Shown here: positions 51,736 to 60,540 of the stretch, piece after piece
How positions within the stretch are numbered: the first letter of the stretch is position 1
Layout of the letters: each line of letters starts with the position of its first letter
From: Bacillota bacterium
GTDB taxonomy: Bacteria > Bacillota > Clostridia > Lachnospirales > Lachnospiraceae
DNA: 64,000 nucleotides
Direction: 5' to 3'
Assembly: GCA_023411215.1 (NCBI GenBank)
Contig: JAEYOY010000015.1
Coordinates: 62,001 to 126,000, forward strand
Notes under the pieces: model-generated
Told to the model about the DNA's origin: nothing
Databases searched by the model: none
Seen by the model: only the letters and a program-made list of their open reading frames with translations
Made by a program: the position numbers and the translations under genes

Positions 51736-52947
51736 TTATTTGGCTTCACTTCCAGGACCATTATTTCGATAAAGTAGGGAGGCTATCTTGTCAGAAGCTC
51801 TTTCGTCTGCCCCTTTCATGATGTGGCTGTATATATCCTGCGTGGTGCTTACCTGTTTATGGCCAAGCCTTTTCGATATGGTGACCGGATCTTCTCCGGA
51901 GTAGTACAATAAGCTGGCCTGTGTGTGTCGGAATTTATGCGGATTGATATGTGGGAGCTTATAAGCCTTTGAGAACTTCCTAAGCCATCCATTAATTGAA
52001 TCCGGATTCATTGGTGTTCCATTCTCCTGGGTGAAGCAGAAGCCTGTCTCAGTCCAGTAATCTCCGCACTGGAGCTTATACTGCAACTGTTCCTTCCGGA
52101 AGGTATTAAGTATACGCATGATCTCCGGTGATACCGTTACAACCCTATCCTCATAATTCTTAGTTGACTCCTCCAGGTATATACCGCGATCGGGAGTATA
52201 CTGCAGGTTATTGTGAATATCTATCTTATTATTCTTGAAATCTATATTTTCCCATTTAAGACCTAGAATTTCACCTCGGCGAGCTCCGGTATCAATCAAT
52301 AAATCTGTAATCGCTTGCCACTTCAGTGGCTGCTGTAAGAGAGCATCCCGGATCTCCAATACTTCCTCCAACTCGAAGAACTCGGCTTCATGCTTTGCTG
52401 TTTTTGGCGGTGTAGCAGTATCAGCTATATTATACATAAAGATGTGTTCTTTCACAGCCTGTGCAAAGATCAAGTGGATAACTCTATGATGATGTTGTAT
52501 AGTCTGTGGAGAAAGAGGTTTACCTGTTTTCTTATTGGTTCCATTCTTACTCATATTCATGTATAACCGGTTCAAATGCTCCCCTGTGACGTCTGTGAGC
52601 TTCATATGCCCTATCTCTTCGTTGATGCGCTTTAGGAGCTGTTTATACCGATGAATGGTCCGGTGCTTATTGTCACGCTCTTTTAGCTCCATTACATAAT
52701 CGCTGTACTGCTTGAAGGTTTTCTTCTCTAGCGGAACGGATCCGGCTTTACAGTCAATCTCAAATTGTACTGCTACCCGGTCAAGCTCCTTCTGGATCTT
52801 GGTTGGTGACTTCCAGTTGTCAGGGATCTGCCAGGTCATGCTATAAGGCTTCAGCTTCTTACCTTCGGAATCCCGGCCCCGGTATACCTCAATCTGATAT
52901 GAGGTAATATTACCATCTTTATCCTTTCTGGGGGTTTTACTTGCCAT
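51736..52947 (-). CDS. Tyrosine-family site-specific integrase
   Basis: A 403-aa phage-type integrase. An N-terminal arm-binding domain (YQIEVYRGRDSEGKK) precedes a SAM-like core-binding domain (residues about 75-165) and the catalytic domain. The active residues are Arg in TGARRGEILGLKW, HKFRHTQASLL with His and Arg, a second His in LGHKQVSTT, and the nucleophilic Tyr in DIYSHIM. AGGAGGATGATACA precedes the ATG. It points toward the tRNA, the usual layout at a left end. Confidence 0.95.
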   Translation of the reverse strand: MASKTPRKDKDGNITSYQIEVYRGRDSEGKKLKPYSMTWQIPDNWKSPTKIQKELDRVAVQFEIDCKAGSVPLEKKTFKQYSDYVMELKERDNKHRTIHRYKQLLKRINEEIGHMKLTDVTGEHLNRLYMNMSKNGTNKKTGKPLSPQTIQHHHRVIHLIFAQAVKEHIFMYNIADTATPPKTAKHEAEFFELEEVLEIRDALLQQPLKWQAITDLLIDTGARRGEILGLKWENIDFKNNKIDIHNNLQYTPDRGIYLEESTKNYEDRVVTVSPEIMRILNTFRKEQLQYKLQCGDYWTETGFCFTQENGTPMNPDSINGWLRKFSKAYKLPHINPHKFRHTQASLLYYSGEDPVTISKRLGHKQVSTTQDIYSHIMKGADERASDKIASLLYRNNGPGSEAK

Positions 52948-53062
52948 TGTATCATCCTCCTTTTCTTTTAAAGTGATTTATGATACAATATCGGTGTTGG
53001 AGTGATACTGTATCATTCTTATGCAGCTCTTTGGTGTTGGTAGCACCAGGAGCTGTTTTTAT

Positions 53063-53545
53063 TTATACTAAGCCAATTTGATCTTGGTGCTTTTCGTATA
53101 ATTTATCGATACGAAACTGTAAATAATCTCTTATATCTTTTTCCAACCAATCGATATCTTCTTTAGTTGCTAAAATTCCCTCATAATGAGGACTTACGAT
53201 TAAAAACATATCATCTTGTGCTTCTATAAAGTATTCTTTACTCCGCAGTAATACATTAATTGCACCTAATGTACCAGAAAAATCATTATTAAATTCAATA
53301 TTTGCCTTTTCGTTATCAAATTTTAGTATTTCATCGCTTTTCAATAAATCAGAGATTTCGATATCTAAAGCATTTGCTATTCTATTGATTATTTCCGCCT
53401 TAGGCTCCCGATAGTCATTCTCATAATTTGAATAAGTAGATACAGGAATACCTATATTTGATGCCATTTCTTTCTGTGATATGCCCTTATCGATTCTTAA
53501 CTGTTTAATTCGAGATCCAATCTTTATAAATTCATTAATACCCAT
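53063..53545 (-). CDS. XRE-family repressor (CI-like)
   Basis: A 160-aa regulator with an N-terminal helix-turn-helix (RIKQLRIDKGISQKEMASN, PVSTYSNYENDYREP). The C-terminal half is unlike a LexA-type peptidase: no Ser-Lys cleavage dyad is evident. ATG 53545 is chosen because AGGAGGT lies upstream; the frame continues to 53587 without a site. It is divergent from the Cro-like gene with two operator-like palindromes between. It probably keeps the element quiescent. Confidence 0.87.
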   Translation of the reverse strand: MGINEFIKIGSRIKQLRIDKGISQKEMASNIGIPVSTYSNYENDYREPKAEIINRIANALDIEISDLLKSDEILKFDNEKANIEFNNDFSGTLGAINVLLRSKEYFIEAQDDMFLIVSPHYEGILATKEDIDWLEKDIRDYLQFRIDKLYEKHQDQIGLV

Positions 53546-53614
53546 TTTTGAGCACCTCCTAGAAGCATAATAGCATAAGATACACATTAATGCAAATAAT
53601 TATTTAAAAAAGTA

Positions 53615-53643
53615 TTGACATACACGTATACGTGTAATATGAT
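53615..53643 (+). promoter_or_regulatory. Early rightward promoter of the element
   Basis: TTGACA and TATGAT are separated by 17 nt, and the spacer is filled by the 16-bp palindrome. Confidence 0.8.
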
Positions 53644-53664
53644 GAAATTACACGAAAACGAGTA
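53621..53664. promoter_or_regulatory. Two palindromic operators, O1 and O2
   Basis: O1 is the perfect palindrome TACACGTATACGTGTA at 53621-53636. O2 is TACACGAAAACGAGTA at 53649-53664, a degenerate copy. O1 lies in the promoter spacer and O2 just past the start point, as expected for repressor/Cro control. Confidence 0.75.
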
Positions 53665-53686
53665 GTTCATGAAAGGAGAAGACAAG

Positions 53687-53881
53687 ATGAAATTAAATAT
53701 AAGCAAACTGCTTATTGCATTGGGTGAGCAACAGATGTCAATTCAGGAGTTGTCTGATAAAAGCGGTGTATCTCGAAACACGATATCAGCAATTAAATCT
53801 GGAAAGACATGTAGACCAGATATTGCAGGTCGAATAGCTCAAGCAATCAATAAGCCACTGGCTGATTTAATCGAAAGTTAG
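53687..53881 (+). CDS. Small XRE-family Cro-like regulator
   Basis: A 64-aa helix-turn-helix protein (MSIQELSDKSGVSRNTISAI, KTCRPDIAGRIAQAINKPL). It is the first rightward gene, divergent from the repressor. AAAGGAG lies upstream of ATG 53687; the ATG at 53669 precedes that site. It should compete with the repressor for the operators or control early genes. Confidence 0.85.
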   Translation: MKLNISKLLIALGEQQMSIQELSDKSGVSRNTISAIKSGKTCRPDIAGRIAQAINKPLADLIES

Positions 53882-53917
53882 TCGTATAGTTATCGAAAAC
53901 AGAAAGGAAATAGTATT

Positions 53918-53980
53918 ATGACGGAAGAACAAAGAGAGTTATTAGAAGATTTAAAGCTGGAGCAGCAGGAAGGAGCATAA
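53918..53980 (+). CDS. Tiny ORF, 20 codons
   Basis: ATG follows AGAAAGGAAA and encodes a charged Glu/Gln/Leu-rich 20-residue peptide (MTEEQRELLEDLKLEQQEGA). It ends 1 nt before the next gene. It may be a leader or coupling ORF, or a real small protein; only the ribosome-binding site and tight packing support it. Confidence 0.35.
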   Translation: MTEEQRELLEDLKLEQQEGA

Positions 53981-53981
53981 T

Positions 53982-54224
53982 ATGGCATTACCTAGAATGA
54001 GAACAGCACAACAGGTTTATGACTATCTACATAACGAAGATAAAGATAGCAGTATTAGTCTTTGGTATATCAGATCATTGATTAAACAAGGCAAGATTCC
54101 AGTGTTTAAAGCTGGAGCAAAATATCTGATTAATTTGGATCAGTTTCTAGCGTTTCTTAATTGTGAAGCCGTGGAAGAAGTTGAAATCCCTTTCAGTTAT
54201 GGGATAAAAAAAGTAAGTGAGTAG
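53982..54224 (+). CDS. Excisionase-like helix-turn-helix protein
   Basis: An 80-aa protein of the HTH_17/excisionase type: MRTAQQVYDYLHNEDKD, LWYIRSLIKQGKIPVFKAGAK and YLINLDQFLAFL. Such proteins direct integrase toward excision or act as early regulators. AAGGAG in the preceding ORF serves as ribosome-binding site. Confidence 0.72.
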   Translation: MALPRMRTAQQVYDYLHNEDKDSSISLWYIRSLIKQGKIPVFKAGAKYLINLDQFLAFLNCEAVEEVEIPFSYGIKKVSE

Positions 54225-54232
54225 GTGATAAC

Positions 54233-54502
54233 TTGGACAAAATGAAGTATGAAAATATATTTTTTAATTCCAATATTCCAATAGCCAATTATGAAGCCTT
54301 AAAGTCTTTTATTACTGATAAATACGGTTTTAACATTTCATGCGTTAAAGTATTACGTAGCTATGATGAGCACGTGTGTTATCCGCTATTTAAGAATGAA
54401 AAATGCTGCTACATAATATTTGAGGTGAAGGGACTTGCCTACTCATGTATTAACGGTGAACTACAACTACTTGGAGAGAGGGGGCGAAATATTGGCAAAT
54501 AA
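54233..54502 (+). CDS. Small hypothetical protein
   Basis: An 89-aa protein of unknown function with a TTG start at 54233 after AGGTGA (ATG 54242 is an alternative). Two Cys occur in NEKCCYIIF. It overlaps the start of the replication gene by about 11 nt, typical of the packed early region. Confidence 0.55.
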   Translation: MDKMKYENIFFNSNIPIANYEALKSFITDKYGFNISCVKVLRSYDEHVCYPLFKNEKCCYIIFEVKGLAYSCINGELQLLGERGRNIGK

Positions 54503-55262
54503 AAGAATGTTTAGTACAGATATTGTTGATACAGATAAATTCCTAGAAATGCCTATATCTACACAAGGGTTATATTTTCACTTGGGAATGAGAGCAGATG
54601 ATGATGGCTTCGTTTCTTCTCCAAAAAAGATAGTCAAACTGGTTAATTGCACAGAGGATGATTTAAATAATTTATTTTCAAATGATTATGTTATTCCCTT
54701 TGATAGTGGGGTGGTGGTCATATCTGATTGGTATATTAATAACAATAAAATAAAATCGGATAGATACAAAGAAACTCGGTATAAAGCAGAATTTGCAAAG
54801 CTTTCACTAGAGAATTATAGGTACATAATTGGAGACAATATGGAACCATTACGGAGACATAGCGGAACCAACATGGAGCCAGGGTGGAACCAAAGCGGAG
54901 ACAATATGGAACTATTACGGAAGCAAATTGGAGACAACATGGAACCTCAGAATAGAGTAGATAAGAATAGAATAGATAAAGAGAATATTTCATTCGAAAT
55001 ATTCTGGAATGCGTATCCGAAGAAGCAAGCTAAGACTGCAGCAGAGAAAGTGTTTAGGCGATTAAAGATTGATGATGCATTGTTAATGACTATTCTATCC
55101 GCTTTAGAGCTTCAAAAGAAGTCTAAACAATGGCAGGACAAGCAATTTATTCCTCACCCGGCTACATGGCTTAATCAAAGGCGATGGGAAGATGAAACAG
55201 ACGAGCCGCAGAATGATGTAAAACTTGTAATGCTTGGGGATAACTCATTCAAACTAGAATAG
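54492..55262 (+). CDS. Phage replisome organiser / replication initiator
   Basis: A 256-aa protein. Its N-terminus (MANKRMFSTDIVDTDKFLEM, QGLYFHLGMRADDDGFV) matches the DnaD-like replication initiators of Gram-positive phages. The middle (about residues 112-152) is four tandem 11-codon repeats reading GDNMEP-like, whose DNA is a set of 33-bp direct repeats. The C-terminal part (FEIFWNAYPKKQAKTAAEKVF, HPATWLNQRRWEDE) resembles the helicase-loading region. The start is TTG 54492 after GAGAGGGGGCG; the frame upstream overlaps the previous gene. The helicase gene follows directly. Confidence 0.82.
   Translation: MANKRMFSTDIVDTDKFLEMPISTQGLYFHLGMRADDDGFVSSPKKIVKLVNCTEDDLNNLFSNDYVIPFDSGVVVISDWYINNNKIKSDRYKETRYKAEFAKLSLENYRYIIGDNMEPLRRHSGTNMEPGWNQSGDNMELLRKQIGDNMEPQNRVDKNRIDKENISFEIFWNAYPKKQAKTAAEKVFRRLKIDDALLMTILSALELQKKSKQWQDKQFIPHPATWLNQRRWEDETDEPQNDVKLVMLGDNSFKLE
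54828..54950 (+). repeat. Four direct repeats with exact 33-bp period: candidate replication origin
   Basis: Cores of TTGGAGACAATATGGAAC type start at 54828, 54861, 54894 and 54927. They lie inside the initiator gene, where origins of many phages are found. Being in-frame they also give a protein repeat; which level is selected is not settled. Confidence 0.65.
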
Positions 55263-55273
55263 GCGGTGATCTC

Positions 55274-56428
55274 GTGACAAGAGAAGAAACACTGATACGA
55301 AAGAAAATTATGCTGAAATCAATGCTAAAAGATGATGCGTTCCCACTGGACCAGAAAGAGATAATCAATGAGGAGATAGCCGAAACAGTAAAAGAACTAG
55401 ATATCTTACAGGGCATGCCGAAGAGGAATCAGAAAACAGCTTTCATAGAAGAAATCGGATTGAAGCAGCTGGAAATGAATATTGACCGTCCCATCTTCTT
55501 GAGTCCATCGAAAATCAAACGAAGAAAAAGGGATATGACAAGGGTTATACGAAGTGGAATACACGACATTGACAAATACATAATTGGTTTTAATCCTCAG
55601 GAGCTGAGCGTATGGAGTGGCTCAAACGGTTCCGGAAAATCTACGGTGCTTTCTCAAGTAGCAATTGAGGCAGTCAATCAAGATTTTAAAGTTGCGGTTT
55701 TTTCTGGTGAATTAAAGGATGACAGGGTGCTAGAGTGGATTAATCTTCAATGTGCTGGGAAGCGGTTTACGGAATGTACACAGTATGCAAATTATTTCCG
55801 TGTACAGAATGAAGTCCATGATCAGATAAATAAATGGCTTGAGGGTAAATTGTTTATCTATAACAACGATTATGGTAACAACGTGAACAAGGTCCTTAAG
55901 GCCGTTATGGAGTGCATTAGAACGAGTGGTGTAAAAATGGTTGTTATCGATAACATGATGTCACTGGATGTGGCCAGCATCGGAGGCGAGAAGTATGAAA
56001 GACAGACAGCTCTAGTAATAGCCCTGTGTGAGTTGGCAAAGCAATATAACGTACATATTCACTTTGTGGCGCATCCACGAAAAGCCATAGGCTTCTTACG
56101 GAAAACGGATATTTCAGGAACAGCAGACCTTACAAATGCTGCTGATAATGTTTTCATCGTTCACCGAGTAAACCGAGACTTTAAGAACGCCACTAAGCAG
56201 GATTTAGGCTTCAAGGAAGACAACATCCTTTATCAGTCCTCAAACGTCATTGAGATATGCAAGAACCGCGATTTAGGCATACAAGATATCTTTGTGGGTA
56301 CCATATTCGAGCCAGAGAGTAAGCGATTTAAAAACACGGCAAGTGAAATCAAACGGTATGGATGGGAATCAGACAAGAAAGGCTTCATAAAGGTAGATGA
56401 TAATGAAAAGATACCTTTTGATGATTAA
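55274..56428 (+). CDS. DnaB-like replicative helicase
   Basis: A 384-aa RecA-fold ATPase. After an N-terminal helical part come the Walker A WSGSNGSGKSTVL (about residues 116-128), FSGELKDDRVLEW, Walker B VKMVVIDNMMSLD and HFVAHPRKA with DISGTADLTNAADNV. It resembles DnaB/Twinkle helicase cores used by phages and lacks a primase zinc finger. GTG 55274 follows AGGCGGTGA. It follows the initiator by 11 nt, so together they form the replication module. Confidence 0.85.
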   Translation: MTREETLIRKKIMLKSMLKDDAFPLDQKEIINEEIAETVKELDILQGMPKRNQKTAFIEEIGLKQLEMNIDRPIFLSPSKIKRRKRDMTRVIRSGIHDIDKYIIGFNPQELSVWSGSNGSGKSTVLSQVAIEAVNQDFKVAVFSGELKDDRVLEWINLQCAGKRFTECTQYANYFRVQNEVHDQINKWLEGKLFIYNNDYGNNVNKVLKAVMECIRTSGVKMVVIDNMMSLDVASIGGEKYERQTALVIALCELAKQYNVHIHFVAHPRKAIGFLRKTDISGTADLTNAADNVFIVHRVNRDFKNATKQDLGFKEDNILYQSSNVIEICKNRDLGIQDIFVGTIFEPESKRFKNTASEIKRYGWESDKKGFIKVDDNEKIPFDD

Positions 56429-56439
56429 GAGGTGTGCGC

Positions 56440-56688
56440 ATGGCAGAAAACAAGGATATGCAAAGTGAATACGATTGCTTTTCTGAGGTATGGAAATTTT
56501 ATAAGAACTACTATGATATGCCTAATAAACCAGAAACATGGAAAGAGGTTGTAGAGTCTTCCCGAGAGATTGGGAAGAGATATAATAATCAGCTATGTAA
56601 TGACCTATTGGTTGCTGTGATAATGGATCTGGAAAGAAAATGTATAAAGCCAGGGGAGGAGAAGGAGGTAGATAAGAAATTTTCTTAA
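56440..56688 (+). CDS. Small hypothetical protein
   Basis: An 82-aa acidic protein beginning MAENKDMQSEYDCF, of unknown function. AAGAGGTG precedes ATG 56440. Its pattern (ESSREIGKRYNNQLCNDLL) resembles small phage early proteins whose role is undefined. Confidence 0.6.
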   Translation: MAENKDMQSEYDCFSEVWKFYKNYYDMPNKPETWKEVVESSREIGKRYNNQLCNDLLVAVIMDLERKCIKPGEEKEVDKKFS

Positions 56689-56818
56689 ATAAAAAAGCTA
56701 TTGAATAAGTTGCTGCTTATCAATAGCAATTAACCCGACAATCCACGATAAAGCCGGATTTATATACATAGTATACCACTTAAATATCTCCGGCACAAGA
56801 GAAAAGGAGAGAATACAT

Positions 56819-57118
56819 ATGAGTTATTTGTTAGTAAATGATGATTTAAGGATCCTGTCCTGTAGTGCTGACGATATACATCATGAAGACACAGAGAGCG
56901 TTTCTGTATTATATAATTTTTCAACAGATCAGGTTTTTATTAATAGGGAGCATCCGGATTATGATATTATCCAACCTATTGTAATAAAATACTTATGTTC
57001 TGATCTATGTAAGAAGCAGGATATCAGGTATAAAGCTGGAATAATTGCTGGTGACAAACTTAACGAAATTTTTGATGTTTTGGATAAGGTAATAGCTATC
57101 AGGGAGCAGAAAGAATAA
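56819..57118 (+). CDS. Hypothetical protein
   Basis: A 99-aa soluble protein (MSYLLVNDDLRILSCSADD) with no domain I recognise. AAAAGGAGAG lies about 10 nt before ATG. A CTATTGA...TCAATAG hairpin at 56699-56727 sits in the gap before it. Confidence 0.6.
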   Translation: MSYLLVNDDLRILSCSADDIHHEDTESVSVLYNFSTDQVFINREHPDYDIIQPIVIKYLCSDLCKKQDIRYKAGIIAGDKLNEIFDVLDKVIAIREQKE

Positions 57119-57199
57119 CGTATGCTGAGAAGTTTCGAATAATAGAATAGTAAGACATTTTTCAAGGGTGAGGAACATAGTACCTACAGGAGAGTTGAT

Positions 57200-58042
57200 A
57201 TGTATTGTGTAATTCAAGAAATTGAACTTAAGAAACCAAATAAGAATGGATACCCAAAGGAACTGATATCTGAGTATAGGCAAATGTCATTTTGTGGTCA
57301 AGATGGTAGCCATTATTGGCATCATTACAGACAGGAACGATTTGAAAGGCCAATCAAGAAAGCTTATAAGATAAGTATTCATATAAGCCGCAGGGAAGGT
57401 GGCAAGGTCAAAAAGAAGCAATATCCACTCTGTACAGTTAATTATTATGATTTTGTTGATAAATGGTTCAATATCTATGATTACTGTGATAGAAAGATTA
57501 CGGCAATAGCAGGAGAGCTTGGAGTAGAGGTAGGTATTATCTATGATATGGTAGAAACAAAGCTTGATCCATTAATCAGGGCCATACAAAGTGAATACCA
57601 TGAGACTGAGGAATATAAAACCAATGCAGAGCATGAACGGATTACAACGCTATATGCAGCCAACAAAGTAGAATTTAATCAGAAATATGGTTACGAAAGC
57701 TTTAGTCATAAATATGATGAAATTTACGATGTATATGGCAATCTCATGAATCCGAGCAAGCTTGATGAAGTAAAGGCTGAATACAAATCTAGACAGAAAT
57801 ACGAGGAAAAAAGCCGTAGTTATCAAGAACAGTATTACAGTAACTACAAGAACTATTATTCCGGTGGTGGAAGCAGTTACTCTGATGTAGTACATAGTAA
57901 CTATAATACAGAGGATAAGGAAACCTTAAAGCAGTTTTACCGTGTGTTATCAAAAAGGTTTCATCCCGATACCAATCCTGTTGTAGATACTTCAAAGCAG
58001 ATGCAGCTTCTAAATCAGTTAAAAGGCCAATGGGGAATTTGA
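57200..58042 (+). CDS. J-domain protein of the mobile element
   Basis: A 280-aa protein. The N-terminal 200 residues are charged and Tyr-rich (YYSNYKNYYSGGGSSY) and unrecognised. The C-terminal 45 residues read KETLKQFYRVLSKRFHPDTN, with the J-domain HPD tripeptide, then QMQLLNQLKGQWG. J domains stimulate Hsp70 (DnaK) ATPase, so it may recruit the host chaperone for replication or capsid assembly, as some phages require. ACAGGAGAG precedes the ATG. Confidence 0.72.
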   Translation: MYCVIQEIELKKPNKNGYPKELISEYRQMSFCGQDGSHYWHHYRQERFERPIKKAYKISIHISRREGGKVKKKQYPLCTVNYYDFVDKWFNIYDYCDRKITAIAGELGVEVGIIYDMVETKLDPLIRAIQSEYHETEEYKTNAEHERITTLYAANKVEFNQKYGYESFSHKYDEIYDVYGNLMNPSKLDEVKAEYKSRQKYEEKSRSYQEQYYSNYKNYYSGGGSSYSDVVHSNYNTEDKETLKQFYRVLSKRFHPDTNPVVDTSKQMQLLNQLKGQWGI

Positions 58043-58057
58043 AGAAAGGAGTGTTTA

Positions 58058-58222
58058 ATGTCGGCAAAAATTACAATATCATATGAAACACCGGAAGAGT
58101 TGCAGAGGATCCTAAGTTGCTTACAACCGATAACCGGTAGATTAAAGAAAGCCAAAGAGAAAAAGGGCGGTTATGATCACGCTTACATAGAAGTGATACG
58201 TCCAACAAATCAAGAGGTATAG
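58058..58222 (+). CDS. Small hypothetical protein, 54 aa
   Basis: ATG 58058 follows AAGAAAGGAG. The 54-residue product begins MSAKITISYETPEELQRIL and is basic in its second half (RLKKAKEKKGG). No family is recognised, but the ribosome-binding site and tight packing after the J-domain gene support it. Confidence 0.6.
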   Translation: MSAKITISYETPEELQRILSCLQPITGRLKKAKEKKGGYDHAYIEVIRPTNQEV

Positions 58223-58545
58223 GAATGGCTGAAACCGTTGATTTTAAAAGGAAAAGGATGTACATACCGCCTTAAAATGGTATAATTTAATCAAATTGAT
58301 ACGTAGTACCCCAGTGTTTGCAGCACTGGAAGTCTATAAAAAGACGTGGGAATGATCAGGAGTATGTCTCCGGTTGTTCCCACGTCTTTTGTTTGAAAAA
58401 GTACTTCGATTTTAGTAAAAAGTATCCTGTGTTTAAGATGTGTATTAAACCCTTTGTTTACAAGGGGTTTAGAGGAAAAATGTAGTGCAATATAATACCA
58501 AGGTTATCTTGCATTGAAAATAACATTAGATAGAAGGTGAAAAGA
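58223..58545. other. Gap with terminator inside the element
   Basis: It begins with a possible 16-codon ORF at 58225. A CAGTG/CACTG hairpin lies at 58311-58329, then the terminator at 58339. A weak -10 TATAAT lies at 58491 for the cold-shock-like gene, without a good -35. Confidence 0.45.
58339..58392 (+). terminator. Terminator ending the early transcript of the element
   Basis: AAAAGACGTGGGAA pairs with TTCCCACGTCTTTT, with further pairing inside, followed by GTTTG. Confidence 0.85.
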
Positions 58546-58755
58546 ATGGAAACAAAGGTTGGTATTGTGATTTATATCCATCATAAGAGAAGGTATGGTT
58601 TCATCCGTGGTAATGATGCACAGAAATTATTCTTCCATGAGAGTGGAGTAATCAATCCTGAGTTCAAAGAGCTTAAAGCAGGTAATGAAGTTGAGTATCT
58701 TGAGATAGAAAGCCCTAAAGGAATGACGGCTATCGGTATTAATAAAAGGAATTAG
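58546..58755 (+). CDS. Cold-shock-domain-like small protein
   Basis: A 69-aa protein matching the CSD beta-barrel: METKVGIVIYIHHKRRYGFI (RNP1-like RYGFI), LFFHESGV (RNP2-like), then LKAGNEVEY and KGMTAIGINK. It probably binds single-stranded nucleic acid. GAAGGTGA precedes ATG 58546. It starts the second block, leading to the capsid gene. Confidence 0.75.
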   Translation: METKVGIVIYIHHKRRYGFIRGNDAQKLFFHESGVINPEFKELKAGNEVEYLEIESPKGMTAIGINKRN

Positions 58756-58768
58756 GAAGGATAAAAGT

Positions 58769-59047
58769 ATGGGAAAAAGTTTACAAGAGATAGCGCGGTT
58801 TATTAGTCCTAATAAAAACAACTTAGGACAATTATTAAGAGCTTTGGAGCAAAGAGGTGACATCAATTCAGACGGCGATATAACCATTCATGAGGCCATA
58901 AATGCAGTGTCCGGTTATAGTATTGAATGTTTACTTCATGACAATAGCAACTCAAGAGGCGAATATTTAATTATAGATCTGAATCATGGGAGAAATAGTA
59001 TATCACTGGTTATAACTAATAATGGGAATTTATATTTATCAAAATAA
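58769..59047 (+). CDS. Hypothetical protein upstream of capsid gene
   Basis: A 92-aa protein (MGKSLQEIARFISPNKNN). Its middle SDGDITIHEAINAV looks like a calcium-loop fragment but is too short to assign. TTAGGAAGGA precedes ATG. It lies 21 nt before the capsid gene, so the two are co-transcribed. Confidence 0.6.
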   Translation: MGKSLQEIARFISPNKNNLGQLLRALEQRGDINSDGDITIHEAINAVSGYSIECLLHDNSNSRGEYLIIDLNHGRNSISLVITNNGNLYLSK

Positions 59048-59068
59048 GAGAAAGGTGTGGTATAACAC

Positions 59069-60208
59069 ATGGAAAAAAATAAAGTTATCGATGGATTGAT
59101 CAAAGATTTGAGAGCAAAAAAGGAAGAGGCTAAGAAATTACATAATGCCGGTAAAACGGTAGAATATCAGGCTGCCTTAGAGGATATTAAGAAAACAGAA
59201 AAAAGCCTACAGGATATGTTAGAAATAACAGACATAATTGATAAAAATCCGGAGAAAAAAGAAAACTCATTTATTAACATCCTGAAGGCAGACTTGGGAT
59301 TAGTAAAAGCATCAGATACAGACCGTCTTATCATGAATTACATGAAGGAAGGAGACGGATCTGACGGAGGCTTTACTGTACCGGATGATATAGTAACGGA
59401 CGTTAAAGCTTTAAGAAACAATGATACCAGCTTAGAACTATTAGTAAATGTTGAGCCGGTAATAAGAAGCGAAGGAAGAAGGACCATTGAATTAAGAGCA
59501 GCTGTGGAACCTCTGGAAGAGGTAGAGGAAGATGGTGAAATACCCGTGATCGAAGCTGATCGCATGGTTGAAGTAAAATATAAAATCAAGAAAAGAGCCG
59601 GAATTATTAAGGTGTCAAGGGAGCTGATGGCAGATGCAAACAAGGTTATTCTTAAATGGCTTAAGACATGGCTTGCCAAGAAGACCAGGGCAACAAGGAA
59701 CCATGCCATTGTAACTCGGATCAATGCTATGACAGAAGGAAAAGAAGTAGCCATAACTGCAGCAAAAGGTCTTAAGAGTATCTTTAATAAGACACTTGAT
59801 GCATACAGCAATACCGCTATTGTTCTTACAAATGGAAGTGGATATGAGTACCTTGACAATATGTTAGATGAAGCAGGGAAACCAGTGTTAGAATCCGACC
59901 TACCGAACCGGAGAAAATTATTATTTGGATTGTATCCGGTCGTTAAAGTCTCAGACACGCTGCTAAGTAATACTGAGGTGCTCAATTTAGATGGGGTTAC
60001 TGTAGATGCATATAGGTATCCTATTATATGTGGTGATCTTAAGGAAGCGATCACCTTGTTTGACAGAGAAAAGCTTTCTATTGAGATAAGTAACAGAGGC
60101 AACACCTTCTTCGTTGACTTAACAAGTATAAAAGTTAGAGATAGAATAGATGTTCAAGCTGTAGATGAAGACGCGGTAATCAAGGCATACGTGGAAGTAA
60201 CAGCATAG
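59069..60208 (+). CDS. HK97-fold major capsid protein
   Basis: A 379-aa phage capsid subunit. A coiled-coil delta/scaffold-like N-terminus (residues about 5-55, RAKKEEAKKL) precedes a linker, GDGSDGGFTVPDDI near residue 95 (the usual start of the mature domain), and the HK97 core with IRSEGRRTIELRA, AGIIKVSRELMADAN and FDREKLSIEISNRG. It should assemble icosahedral shells. The usual upstream protease and portal and downstream connector genes are absent. AGAAAGGTGTGG precedes the ATG. Confidence 0.85.
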   Translation: MEKNKVIDGLIKDLRAKKEEAKKLHNAGKTVEYQAALEDIKKTEKSLQDMLEITDIIDKNPEKKENSFINILKADLGLVKASDTDRLIMNYMKEGDGSDGGFTVPDDIVTDVKALRNNDTSLELLVNVEPVIRSEGRRTIELRAAVEPLEEVEEDGEIPVIEADRMVEVKYKIKKRAGIIKVSRELMADANKVILKWLKTWLAKKTRATRNHAIVTRINAMTEGKEVAITAAKGLKSIFNKTLDAYSNTAIVLTNGSGYEYLDNMLDEAGKPVLESDLPNRRKLLFGLYPVVKVSDTLLSNTEVLNLDGVTVDAYRYPIICGDLKEAITLFDREKLSIEISNRGNTFFVDLTSIKVRDRIDVQAVDEDAVIKAYVEVTA

Positions 60209-60540
60209 TAGATAGTATATCAGGCCACAGGGGAAAAGATCCCTTGTGGCGCTGAAAAAGCAAAAGGACGTTAGGGAAATATAAAAACTATATTGAATTT
60301 TATAAAAGTATTTTGAGGAGAAAAGCGATTCAAAGCGATATAGTGCAAGGAATATGGGGGTATTATCATAAGAATAGCATTCAAAAAAAACAATAAAGTA
60401 ACATGATTTTAAGTGTTTTCATGGATTTATAAATCTAATAAAGCAGATAAAATATTTGAAGATTGTAAGTGTTAAACAAAATAAAAGTGATATGCAGTTA
60501 TAATGCCGTTAATTTGATTATACTGAACAATTCAAGTCAT

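Noticed and set aside
59338..60105. 255-codon minus-strand open frame opposite the capsid gene
   Set aside because: It is a shadow of the capsid coding frame with Ser/Leu-rich composition and no domain.
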